Of a DNA stretch of 64,000 nt, positions 52,201-59,640 are shown piece after piece. The position numbers were made by a program, and so were the translations under genes. The notes below the pieces were generated by a model. That model made no database searches. It was given only the letters and a program-made list of their open reading frames with translations, and was not told the origin of the DNA. Numbering within the stretch: position 1 is the first letter of the stretch; every line of letters begins with the position of its first letter. This DNA is from JABDMH01 sp965222645 (GTDB taxonomy: Bacteria > Bacteroidota > Bacteroidia > Chitinophagales > Saprospiraceae): positions 2,542,001 through 2,606,000 of the forward strand of contig OZ244968.1 of the NCBI GenBank assembly GCA_965222645.1, written 5' to 3'.

Positions 52201-52376
52201 CAGATATATCCATATCTGTCCTGAGCAATATCCTTTATAGTGCGGTCAGACAAACCCTGCTCAAGCGAAATCTGAGAAATAAACCCAACATCATTTTGAG
52301 CCTTCAAATGACAACACCATTCCAGGCACAGAAAAACGCCGATAAAAAGTCCTATGATGACTCGCAAACGTAACAC
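49287..52376 (-). CDS. Sensor histidine kinase with two-component-regulator propeller domains
   Basis: 1029 residues with an apparent GTG start and a signal or anchor segment 'VIIGLFIGVFLCLEWCCHLKAQ'. Repeats of the type 'IAQDRYGYIWIGTRNGLNRYDG', 'DSEGNLWIGTDAGVNRC' and 'DDNGNMWFSTAGGLSYFD' build periplasmic beta-propellers, followed by a Y_Y_Y domain (about 715-790), one membrane helix ('WFALFCIILGLLFIYLFH'), a HisKA_3 dimerisation helix with 'SSDLHDDVGGLLSGL' (phospho-acceptor His841) and a HATPase domain ('FKEAITNVAKHSNAT', 'DNGTGKETNG', 'GSGLKNMRLRAKNL'). It is the classic non-hybrid partner of a NarL-type regulator. The signal is unknown. Confidence 0.93.
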   Translation of the reverse strand: MLRLRVIIGLFIGVFLCLEWCCHLKAQNDVGFISQISLEQGLSDRTIKDIAQDRYGYIWIGTRNGLNRYDGLHIVTYDNHPLSQTRISHRDIQQILCRKDGSLVIEYANRRAIDVLVSSSTQAQKVFLNEENGILGQVEKLAINETQGELHVLVTRDSTLILQRLNDDLKFDSLFTFQDYIAKPSSTYNLLVADRGKVFLNESKLGIIVADTLGQIHDVFLYDSLGVSSDAAMARIFRQDKLGRVWLNFDNTPGLWEFNEAAGYFTPFQLEQIHREYDNLWEDALGNVIITTISDRSPRRAFMVTSQDDVVDYSSYLVSHQRVNEIYSSDFERLLFVGTTSGVKKNVLVKKRVIKFLTRDFSSDDLFNLRGIVCLPDHSVVISGNAHEWHVLHPQKDSISAIDLGLNYREGTDFCDCARELVYDPRGYVWGTRFSESYKGELVRMSLADTSFRSFSIPYQIESLILGLDSTVWFVASNSGQESFLTYLDETNYTFHHYFLPDGSNPLADFRPTCLYESSDRTKWVGTTRGLVKIDKDGQMDVFQFSENNYYGLVSNMIYCIVEDSEGNLWIGTDAGVNRCKLDDTGEDEFEFFDARDGLADNNVRAILEDDNGNMWFSTAGGLSYFDRTLKTFRNFGIADGFSQNEFNKFSFSKDQDGNFFIGGTNGLNYFNPNELLERNLDAPILLSELSYYDKVEDAIIEKTHNLQDIEEVVLPASNRYFHCAFALADYAYPELNQFQYKLENRDPEWNWIGTQNTIRFNNLSAGNYVLKIRGADRNLNLSSTEFALPIRVKQFFYKSNWFALFCIILGLLFIYLFHKIRVQQVIKMERLRTKISSDLHDDVGGLLSGLAMQTELLEYTAAEKDKPKLKRISDMSRNAMAQMRDVIWATDARKDRFEDLIVRMREFAAEILFSRGINCNIQTKGIVPEKKLPVQVRQNLYLIFKEAITNVAKHSNATDTQVELMKEGSVFEMTIKDNGTGKETNGQKSSLNGSGLKNMRLRAKNLNAQLDIDKQNGFKVSLRMKAFS

Positions 52377-52502
52377 AACACTTCAATAGTTTTAGCGACC
52401 TTGCTCAGCAGCAAAATGGACACCTCACAGGTCACTTACAAACAAGCCCACGATGGATACATCATGGGCCCAGTATATCTCTACCAAATTTATTCCAAAT
52501 TT

Positions 52503-54599
52503 CTACTGAAGTTTGAGCATGTCCCTCAGAATATTCAAGGTTTCCTCCACATAGATATCGTTTCTAACTACTTTTACAAAGTCCTCATTCGTAGCCTTTC
52601 TCGTCTCGTCGGCATTAATATGATTGATCTCCGACTCCAAATTCCGGACATCCAATGGTTGTGAGGCTTTATACATATTTTTAAATCTGGCATTTTTCTC
52701 TTCCCGGAATTTGTATCCCTGCGTGTAGCCTTCCAAACTCAACGGGTATTTGAGCAGTTCTTCTTCCTGTTCTTTAAGCATCGCAGCTCTCTCTTCGATT
52801 AGGGCAAACCCCGGATGACTTTTTACTCTCTCCCTGCTTGCCTCGGCCAACAGCTCCCTTTCAGGCAGAGACCTCACGGTCTGAGAATGCTCTACAGGTT
52901 CGATCTCGCTCCATGCCAAAGGTGTTTCAAGGTCTTTCTCACCAGCTTTGATATAATTATATGGAGAAGGTAAAACAACATCTGGAACGACACCCTTCAA
53001 CTGCGTGGAGCCCCCGTTTACCCGATAAAATTTTTGAGTTGTAATCTTTACTTCACCAAACGGCTTCAGGTCATTGTTTCCAATAATAAACCTATCGAGC
53101 TCATGAAATCGCTGTACCGTACCCTTTCCAAAGGTGGAACTGCTGCCAACGATAATTGCACGATCATAATCTTGCAAAGCGGCAGCAATAATCTCTGAGG
53201 CACTGGCGCTAAAATGGTTGACCATAATAATCAGCGGACCCTCATACAGTACTGATGGATCTTCATCTTCAAGTACATAAGGTCTTTTTTCCCGAGATTT
53301 TACCTGTACGATTGGTCCCTCATCGATAAACAAACCACTCATGTCAACAACTTCAGAAAGTGATCCTCCTCCGTTGTTTCTTAAATCGAGTATAATACCT
53401 TGAGCTCCCTCACTGGTGAGTTTCTCCACTTCATCCTTGATGTCCTCAGCGCAGCCAGGTTTTTTATCAGCCCGAAAATAAAACTTGGGTAGTCGAATAT
53501 ATCCTACCTCAGCACCCTCAGGCTCTACTTTTAAGAGCACTGATTTTGCGCGACCTTCCTCGAGTACAACCTGATCTCTGACAATCGGAATTTCTACCTC
53601 ACTGTCGTCAGTCTTTCGCACAGTCAAAATTACTTTCGTGCCCTTTTTCCCACGTATGAGTCCGATCACATCATCCTGCCTCCATCCCCTAACATCGACA
53701 GCTTCCTCTCCATCCTGGGCAACTTTAATAATGAAATCATTGGCTTCCAATTGCTTCTGTCTCCAGGCAGGACCCCCAGGAATCACCTCCGTAACTTTAG
53801 TGAGCTCTCCTTCTGGTCTAAGTCTGGCACCGATTCCCTCGTAGCTGCCATTCATACTCAGATCAAAATTCTCCTTTCCTCTGGGACTAAAGTAATTGGA
53901 GTGAGGATCATAAGCCCTGGTGATCGCATTGAGATAATCCTCAAATCGATCAGATCGCCGTAAGCTGTTTAGGCGTTTGAACCACTCCTTAAAATTTTTC
54001 TTAATCGATGCCCTTGCTTCTTTTACTAACTCCGCTTCCTCCTTTATTTCTTCTCCCTCAGATTGTGCCACCTTCAGGTCATGTACCTTCATTATCGTCT
54101 CGTGCACAACCAGTTTTCGCCAATACTCGCGAAGGCTTAGATCATTGACAGCATATCCCCGATCGTCACCACTGACAATCAATGAATCCTCTGTATGGAT
54201 GCTGTAATCCTGATCAATAAATTCCAGGAAATAGCCTTCAGCTTTCTGGATCCCTGCTTTGATTAATTCTTCAGTAAGGTCAAAAAACTCAAATGATCCA
54301 TTGGAGATCTGATCATCAACTTTTGATTCAAATTGCTTTACCTGAGAGATATCCACTTGTGTGAGAAAGCGCTTTGCCGGGTCGATGGATCTCAAATAGG
54401 CATCAAATACATGTTTTGAGAGCTGGTCGTCCAGGGATTTTGGCTCATAGTGTACCCTGTCCAAGAACTTCAATACCGCCTGCATCGTAAAAAATTCCTT
54501 CTTAGCTTGGTCTGATTCACTTACATGATGTGACTTTAAGAATAGACCCACTGCTGCAATAAGCAAAATCAATGAACTTCTCAATACCATGTTTCCCAT
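52503..54599 (-). CDS. prc: Carboxy-terminal processing protease (Prc/Tsp, S41)
   Basis: 698 residues with an N-terminal signal or anchor. An N-terminal helical domain precedes a PDZ domain ('GSYEGIGARLRPEGELTKVTEVIPGGPAWRQKQLEANDFIIKV'), then the protease core: 'GAQGIILDLRNNGGGSLSEVVDMSGLFI', the nucleophile serine in 'IIMVNHFSASASEIIAAAL', and the lysine in 'GSSSTFGKGTVQ'. The C-terminal DUF3340-like helical region completes the Tsp type. It degrades or trims periplasmic proteins from their C termini. It stands alone between the kinase gene and hppA. Confidence 0.94.
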   Translation of the reverse strand: MGNMVLRSSLILLIAAVGLFLKSHHVSESDQAKKEFFTMQAVLKFLDRVHYEPKSLDDQLSKHVFDAYLRSIDPAKRFLTQVDISQVKQFESKVDDQISNGSFEFFDLTEELIKAGIQKAEGYFLEFIDQDYSIHTEDSLIVSGDDRGYAVNDLSLREYWRKLVVHETIMKVHDLKVAQSEGEEIKEEAELVKEARASIKKNFKEWFKRLNSLRRSDRFEDYLNAITRAYDPHSNYFSPRGKENFDLSMNGSYEGIGARLRPEGELTKVTEVIPGGPAWRQKQLEANDFIIKVAQDGEEAVDVRGWRQDDVIGLIRGKKGTKVILTVRKTDDSEVEIPIVRDQVVLEEGRAKSVLLKVEPEGAEVGYIRLPKFYFRADKKPGCAEDIKDEVEKLTSEGAQGIILDLRNNGGGSLSEVVDMSGLFIDEGPIVQVKSREKRPYVLEDEDPSVLYEGPLIIMVNHFSASASEIIAAALQDYDRAIIVGSSSTFGKGTVQRFHELDRFIIGNNDLKPFGEVKITTQKFYRVNGGSTQLKGVVPDVVLPSPYNYIKAGEKDLETPLAWSEIEPVEHSQTVRSLPERELLAEASRERVKSHPGFALIEERAAMLKEQEEELLKYPLSLEGYTQGYKFREEKNARFKNMYKASQPLDVRNLESEINHINADETRKATNEDFVKVVRNDIYVEETLNILRDMLKLQ

Positions 54600-54825
54600 G
54601 TATTACTTTGATTAAAAAGACGGCGAAAACTTACTAAAGATAATCCTTTTCAGGGGATTTTTGTTTTCCAAAACGCTGTCGAGGACTGGCTTTAACTTTA
54701 TTGTAACGCAAAAGTCAGTACTACAAATATTGATTTGCAAAAAAAATGCCCAGTTTGTCGATATCATGAAAAGCCTGTCTTTTGTGACAACAAAATGAGC
54801 TTTGGACGGACCTTCTGGTATCAGC

Positions 54826-57039
54826 TCAAATAAAAGGTGCGATTACCAGGGCGACAACCGACATAAGTTTGAGTAAGATATTTAGTGAAGGACCAGATGT
54901 GTCTTTAAAAGGATCACCGACGGTGTCACCTACGACTGTCGCCTTATGGGGGTCAGAGCCTTTCTCATATCGTGCTCCATCGATATCGACACCCTCTTCA
55001 AACATCTTCTTTGCATTATCCCAGGCACCTCCGGCATTGCTCTGGAAGATAGCCATCAATACTCCGCATACGGTTACTCCCGCAAGCAGACCACCTAGCA
55101 TCTCAGGGCCCATTGAGCTTCCAAAGAGCTTGGGTCCGAAACCAATGACGATCGGGGTCAGTACGGCAATCATCCCAGGAAGAATCATCTCTCGAATCGA
55201 CGCTTTGGTCGAGATCTCAACGCATTTTCCATATTCAGCTTTACCGTCAGCTGCAGTAAATATCTTCTGGTCTTCACTACTCCAATCTTCCCACTCCTTT
55301 CCCTCATTTGCATTCATCGCCTTCAATGCATTGGACAGTTCGGGAATCGACTTAAACTGTCTTCTTACCTCTGTAATCATATCCATGGCAGCCCGTCCCA
55401 CTGCATTCATAGCAAGAGATGAAAACAAGAATGGCAACATCCCACCAACGAACAGGCCTGCAAGCACAATGGGTTTTGAAATATCTATCCCCGGAATACC
55501 TGTGATCGTCATATATGCGGCAAAGAGTGCCAGAGCGGTGAGCGCCGCACTACCAATGGCAAAACCCTTACCTATAGCTGCAGTCGTATTTCCAACCGCA
55601 TCGAGCTTGTCTGTTCGTTGTCTTACCTCCTTCGGTAAATCGCTCATTTCCGCGATACCTCCGGCATTATCCGAAATCGGACCGTATGCATCGACAGCCA
55701 GCTGTATACCGGTGTTTGACAGCATGCCCACGGCAGCAATTGCAATGCCATACAGACCGGCAAAGCTGTGAGCTCCAATGATTGCTATGGCCAGGATCAA
55801 AATCGGTATGGCCGTACTTTGCATTCCCACACCCAAACCTGCGATGATATTGGTTGCAGATCCGGTAAGGGATTGTTTGACAATAGACTTCACCGGTCTT
55901 GTACCCGTCCCGGTGTAGAACTCAGTAATCATGCCGATGCCCAAACCGGCGACGAGTCCTAAGAGAACAGCCCAAAATACACCGGTTCGGGAAATCTCCT
56001 TGCCGGCAAATACCCATGATTCGGGTAACATCCATTGAACTATTAGATAAGTTGCAACCAGCATGGTCGCCGCCGAGATAAACTCACCATTATTAAGAGC
56101 TTTCTGGGGGTTACCACCTTCAGAAACCCTCACAAAAAAGGTTCCGATAATCGACGTCAAAATTCCGGCAGCGGCCAGTACCAGAGGCAGCAAAATTGCT
56201 GACCATCCTCCAAAGCCATCTGCCCAATCCTGGCCGTTAACCTGGGCTGCAGTAGCCCCGTTTTCACCCATAGAAATAAAAGCAGCACCCAGAATCATTG
56301 TACCGATTATTGAGCCGACATAGGACTCAAAAAGATCAGCTCCCATTCCGGCCACATCACCTACATTATCACCTACATTATCAGCAATAGTAGCGGGATT
56401 CAAGGGGTGGTCTTCAGGAATACCCGCTTCCACTTTCCCCACCAGATCAGCTCCCACATCTGCAGCCTTGGTATAAATTCCTCCCCCGACTCGGGCAAAA
56501 AGCGCTATGGAAGAGGCACCAAAAGAAAATCCAGTCAATACATTGATGACTCTCGATATGTTCCAATCCATGTTGGTGTAGACCACAAAGAGGATACTCA
56601 AACCCAATACACCCAGACCCACGACGCCAAGTCCCATGACAGATCCTCCTGCAAATGCCACTTCAAGGCCTTTACCCAGGCTACTGCGGGCAGCATTTGT
56701 AGTACGGACATTGGCCTTGGTAGCCACTCTCATTCCAAGAAATCCGGCAAGACCAGAGCAAATTGCGCCGCAGACAAACGAAAGTGCGATCAGCGGATGA
56801 GACTGTTCATCAGATTGACCGCTCAGAAAAAGTAGGATCGCGACGATTACAACAAATATCGAAAGTACCCGGTATTCACTCCTGAGGAATGCCATGGCTC
56901 CATCGGAAATATTAGAAGCAATGCGCTTCATTTGATCCGTACCCGCATCTTGCCTTGATACCCATGCGGAGCGCCAAAATGTGTACAATAATGCTACAAC
57001 TCCCAAGGCTGGGATTATATAGACGATAGATTGAGACAT
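54826..57039 (-). CDS. hppA: Membrane-bound pyrophosphatase, K+-dependent type
   Basis: 737 residues with about sixteen membrane helices. The pyrophosphate-binding loop 'GGGIYTKAADVGADLVGKVEAGIPEDHPLNPATIADNVGDNVGDVAGMGADLFESY' is fully conserved, as is 'KGSDPHKATVVGDTVGDPFKDTSGPSLNILLKLM' at the C terminus. In 'DAVGNTTAAIGKGFAIGSAALTAL' the residue after GNTTA is alanine rather than the lysine that marks K+-independent pumps, which points to the K+-dependent class, able to pump Na+ or H+. Which ion is moved cannot be read with certainty. The gene has its own promoter and is divergent from the metal-regulator gene. Confidence 0.96.
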   Translation of the reverse strand: MSQSIVYIIPALGVVALLYTFWRSAWVSRQDAGTDQMKRIASNISDGAMAFLRSEYRVLSIFVVIVAILLFLSGQSDEQSHPLIALSFVCGAICSGLAGFLGMRVATKANVRTTNAARSSLGKGLEVAFAGGSVMGLGVVGLGVLGLSILFVVYTNMDWNISRVINVLTGFSFGASSIALFARVGGGIYTKAADVGADLVGKVEAGIPEDHPLNPATIADNVGDNVGDVAGMGADLFESYVGSIIGTMILGAAFISMGENGATAAQVNGQDWADGFGGWSAILLPLVLAAAGILTSIIGTFFVRVSEGGNPQKALNNGEFISAATMLVATYLIVQWMLPESWVFAGKEISRTGVFWAVLLGLVAGLGIGMITEFYTGTGTRPVKSIVKQSLTGSATNIIAGLGVGMQSTAIPILILAIAIIGAHSFAGLYGIAIAAVGMLSNTGIQLAVDAYGPISDNAGGIAEMSDLPKEVRQRTDKLDAVGNTTAAIGKGFAIGSAALTALALFAAYMTITGIPGIDISKPIVLAGLFVGGMLPFLFSSLAMNAVGRAAMDMITEVRRQFKSIPELSNALKAMNANEGKEWEDWSSEDQKIFTAADGKAEYGKCVEISTKASIREMILPGMIAVLTPIVIGFGPKLFGSSMGPEMLGGLLAGVTVCGVLMAIFQSNAGGAWDNAKKMFEEGVDIDGARYEKGSDPHKATVVGDTVGDPFKDTSGPSLNILLKLMSVVALVIAPFI

Positions 57040-57079
57040 ACTACAAAATTGATTAAGAACTCGTTAATTTTTCGGTCGG

Positions 57080-57110
57080 CAAAACTACAGTTAATTTATA
57101 TCTTGACCAA
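57080..57110 (-). promoter_or_regulatory. Promoter of hppA
   Basis: On the minus strand TTG (57110-57108), 20 bases, TAGTTTTG (57087-57080), close to TTG-N19-TAnnTTTG. Confidence 0.6.
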
Positions 57111-57183
57111 TAGCATCTTGAGATTCTGCTACTTAGATCCAATGCCTTCTCTCATTCAGATTTATATGTGGAACTAAAAATAT

Positions 57184-57217
57184 TTTTAGCCCTGTCTAAA
57201 ATTTGGATAAATATTTG
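57184..57217 (+). promoter_or_regulatory. Operator and promoter of the DtxR-type regulator
   Basis: TTTTAG-N6-CTAAAA (57184-57201) is a perfect dyad of DtxR/MntR-like form. It lies just before AATATTTG (57210-57217), one base off the -7 consensus, so a bound repressor would block the promoter of the regulator-transporter operon. Confidence 0.5.
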
Positions 57218-57234
57218 GTAATTTTATAGCAGCT

Positions 57235-57906
57235 ATGAGAAACACTGCGCTCTCAATCTCGGAGGAAAATTATTTGAAGGCCATATACAAATTGTCATCC
57301 CAGCACGGTACCCCTGTTCCCACAAATGCCCTTGCAAAGGAGCTGTCTACATCTGCTGCTTCGGTTACAGACATGATCAAAAGACTGCATGAAAAGAAAA
57401 TGATCGATTATACCCGATATCAGGGAGTAGCCCTCTCCGAAGAGGGAGCCAGGATCGCCACCAATATGATTCGCAGGCATCGATTGTGGGAATGCTTTCT
57501 TGTACAGAAATTGAATTACGACTGGGTACAAGTACACGATCTCGCAGAGCAGTTGGAACACATTCATTCGGAAGATCTCATCGATCGATTGGAAGAGTTT
57601 CTCGAGTTCCCAAGATTTGATCCTCACGGCGATCCCATTCCCGATAAAAGCGGCAAATTTACCATTCGAGCTCAGTATCCGATTAATACATTGGATGTAG
57701 GAGATCGCGCTGAGGTAATCGGGGTGGGCCTCCATGACGCCGCCTTCTTGAAGTTTCTAGCGGAGTTGAATATCGAGATTGGATCAAAAATTGACCTGAT
57801 GGAAAAGTTTGACTACGACGACAGCCATAAAGTAAAAATCAACGATTCGGAGCCCACCATTCTTTCACCGGTAATTTCTGCAAATATTTATGTCAAGAAG
57901 ATTTAA
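57235..57906 (+). CDS. DtxR/MntR-family metal-dependent transcriptional regulator
   Basis: 223 residues. The winged helix-turn-helix 'SISEENYLKAIYKLSSQHGTPVPTNALAKELSTSAASVTDMIKRLHEKKMIDYTRYQGVALSEEGARIA' is followed by the metal-binding dimerisation domain ('RRHRLWECFLVQKLNYDWVQVHDLAEQLEHIHSEDLIDRLEEFLEFP'), with Glu, Cys and His in ligand positions, and a C-terminal SH3-like part. It probably binds Mn2+ or Fe2+ and represses the adjacent metal transporter genes. The next gene overlaps its 3' end by 17 bp, and a dyad lies upstream of it. Confidence 0.92.
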   Translation: MRNTALSISEENYLKAIYKLSSQHGTPVPTNALAKELSTSAASVTDMIKRLHEKKMIDYTRYQGVALSEEGARIATNMIRRHRLWECFLVQKLNYDWVQVHDLAEQLEHIHSEDLIDRLEEFLEFPRFDPHGDPIPDKSGKFTIRAQYPINTLDVGDRAEVIGVGLHDAAFLKFLAELNIEIGSKIDLMEKFDYDDSHKVKINDSEPTILSPVISANIYVKKI

Positions 57907-58891
57907 TGTACTCATCTTATTTTCGCTGATTTGGCCTCTTGCCACGGCCCGGTCGGAGCCGGTCGTACCGAAAGTAGTTGCGACTGCTTCCATGATCGGA
58001 GACATGGCCAAGCAGATCGGCGGTAATGCCATCGCAGTCAGTAACGTCGTCCCAATCGGAGGAGACCCTCATATTTACGACCCCACTCCCAGCGATGCCC
58101 AGATGGTTGCTCAGGCGGATCTCATTCTTAAAAATGGATTGACCTTTGAGGGCTGGCTAAACGAACTTATAGAAAACTCAGGAACGAATGCCGAGATAGT
58201 AACGGTTACCGAAGGCATTACTCCCATTACTAGTCTTGTCTACAAAAATGCCACCGATCCCCATGCATGGATGGATGTAAACCGCGCCCTCACGTATATC
58301 AAAAACATCCTGGATGCTCTTGTGAGATTGCATCCCACTAGCGAGGCACTATTTCAGGAGAATTATGAAAAGTACCACCAGAAGCTTGTAGAGCTCGATC
58401 TATACATCCAGGAGCAAATCAAATCAATACCAGAGGAAAAACGCATCCTAATAACAAGTCATGACGCTTTTCAATATTATGGCAGAAGGTATGGAATAAG
58501 ACTTGAGTCGGTGATCGGAACCTCGACAGATGCCGAAGTCCAGACGGCCGATATCATACGATTGAATAAAATAATCAAGGAAAGTGGTGTCCCTGCATTA
58601 TTTGTAGAAAGTACTATCAATCCCAAGATCCTCGAACAATTGGCCAGTGACAATAAAGTATCGATTGGTGGAAAATTGTATTCGGACTCGATAGGAGATG
58701 AAGATAGCCCGGCTTCAACGTATTACGATATGCTCAAATACAATACTGATATAATTGTAGCTGCCCTTAAAGCACCCGTGACCTATGACAGCCGGGAACC
58801 ACCCGTCAAGTCAAATATGGCTCTATATCTTTTCCTGGGAGTGGGACTTCTCTGTTTGCTTTTATATTTGATTTACAAGTTTAACCGTTAG
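57890..58891 (+). CDS. Metal ABC transporter substrate-binding protein with C-terminal membrane anchor
   Basis: 333 residues with signal peptide 'MSRRFNVLILFSLIWPLATA'. It belongs to the cluster A-I binding proteins (ZnuA/MntA/PsaA): metal ligands fall in 'GGDPHIYDPTPSDA', 'DPHAWMDVNRALTYI', 'VESTINPKIL' and 'LYSDSIG'. Unusually there is no lipobox; instead the C terminus has a membrane helix, 'MALYLFLGVGLLCLLLYLIY', and the basic end KFNR. This probably anchors it in the inner membrane. Substrate is probably Mn2+ or Zn2+; the DtxR-type neighbour favours Mn2+ or Fe2+. It is followed after five bases by the ATPase gene. Confidence 0.92.
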   Translation: MSRRFNVLILFSLIWPLATARSEPVVPKVVATASMIGDMAKQIGGNAIAVSNVVPIGGDPHIYDPTPSDAQMVAQADLILKNGLTFEGWLNELIENSGTNAEIVTVTEGITPITSLVYKNATDPHAWMDVNRALTYIKNILDALVRLHPTSEALFQENYEKYHQKLVELDLYIQEQIKSIPEEKRILITSHDAFQYYGRRYGIRLESVIGTSTDAEVQTADIIRLNKIIKESGVPALFVESTINPKILEQLASDNKVSIGGKLYSDSIGDEDSPASTYYDMLKYNTDIIVAALKAPVTYDSREPPVKSNMALYLFLGVGLLCLLLYLIYKFNR

Positions 58892-58896
58892 ATGTC

Positions 58897-59640
58897 ATGA
58901 AGCCGGTCATAACCATTAAAGATCTCTCTGTCTCCTATGAAAGAAAGCGCGTCCTCACCAACATTTTTCTCACGCTGGATGAAGGACATATACACGGTGT
59001 CATCGGTCCGAATGGCGCGGGTAAATCTACTCTCTTTAAAGCCATTTTAGGTCTTATCGATATTAACACAGGCTCAATTTTGGTAAAGGGTAAGCCCGTT
59101 GAGGAAACACGGAAAATCATGGTTTACGTGCCACAGAAAGACGAGGTTGATTGGCAGTTTCCCGCCACTGTGCTGGACGTTGTATTGCAGGGAAGGTATC
59201 CCCATAAAAAGTTCTATCAGCGTCTGTCTAAATATGATTTGCAGGTAGCTCAGCAGGCCCTGGAAAATCTTGGGATCACCCACCTGAAGAACCGCCAAAT
59301 TGGTGAGTTATCCGGAGGACAACAACAACGAGTCTTCCTTGCCAGGGCATTATGCCAGCAAGCCGAAATCTTCCTTCTGGACGAGCCTTTCGTAGGTGTG
59401 GATATAACCACTGAAGAACGGATTATCAAAATCCTGCAATCACTCGCTGAAGAAGGTAAGACTATCCTGGTAATCCATCACGATTTATCCACTGTTGAGG
59501 CCTATTTTGACCGGGTGATCCTAATCAATCAAAGGTTGATCGCTGAAGGTGACACGAAGCTTACCTTTACACCTGAGAATATAGACCGAACTTACAAGGC
59601 TCAACTGTCAATACTCCACAAGACCGGTCTAATCGAGTGA
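58897..59640 (+). CDS. Metal ABC transporter ATP-binding protein
   Basis: 247 residues. Walker A is 'GPNGAGKST', the signature 'LSGGQQQRVFLARAL', Walker B 'IFLLDEPFVGVD', and the switch histidine lies in 'LVIHHDLST'. The Q-loop region 'VPQKDEVDWQFPATVLDVVLQGRY' is typical of Mn/Zn/Fe chelate-type ATPases (MntB/ZnuC/SitB). The expected permease gene does not follow: the next gene runs on the opposite strand and overlaps this one by 12 bp at the 3' ends. The membrane component must therefore be elsewhere or lost. Confidence 0.94.
   Translation: MKPVITIKDLSVSYERKRVLTNIFLTLDEGHIHGVIGPNGAGKSTLFKAILGLIDINTGSILVKGKPVEETRKIMVYVPQKDEVDWQFPATVLDVVLQGRYPHKKFYQRLSKYDLQVAQQALENLGITHLKNRQIGELSGGQQQRVFLARALCQQAEIFLLDEPFVGVDITTEERIIKILQSLAEEGKTILVIHHDLSTVEAYFDRVILINQRLIAEGDTKLTFTPENIDRTYKAQLSILHKTGLIE

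Noticed and set aside
52440..52475. CCCA/TGGG dyad upstream of the kinase gene as an operator of the array type
   Set aside because: Arms and spacing differ from CCMCAT-N4-ATGKGG, and it lies partly next to the protease 3' end.
54869..55771. 300-codon frame antisense to hppA
   Set aside because: Long only because the opposite strand encodes a Gly/Ala-rich membrane protein; no start signal and no family pattern.
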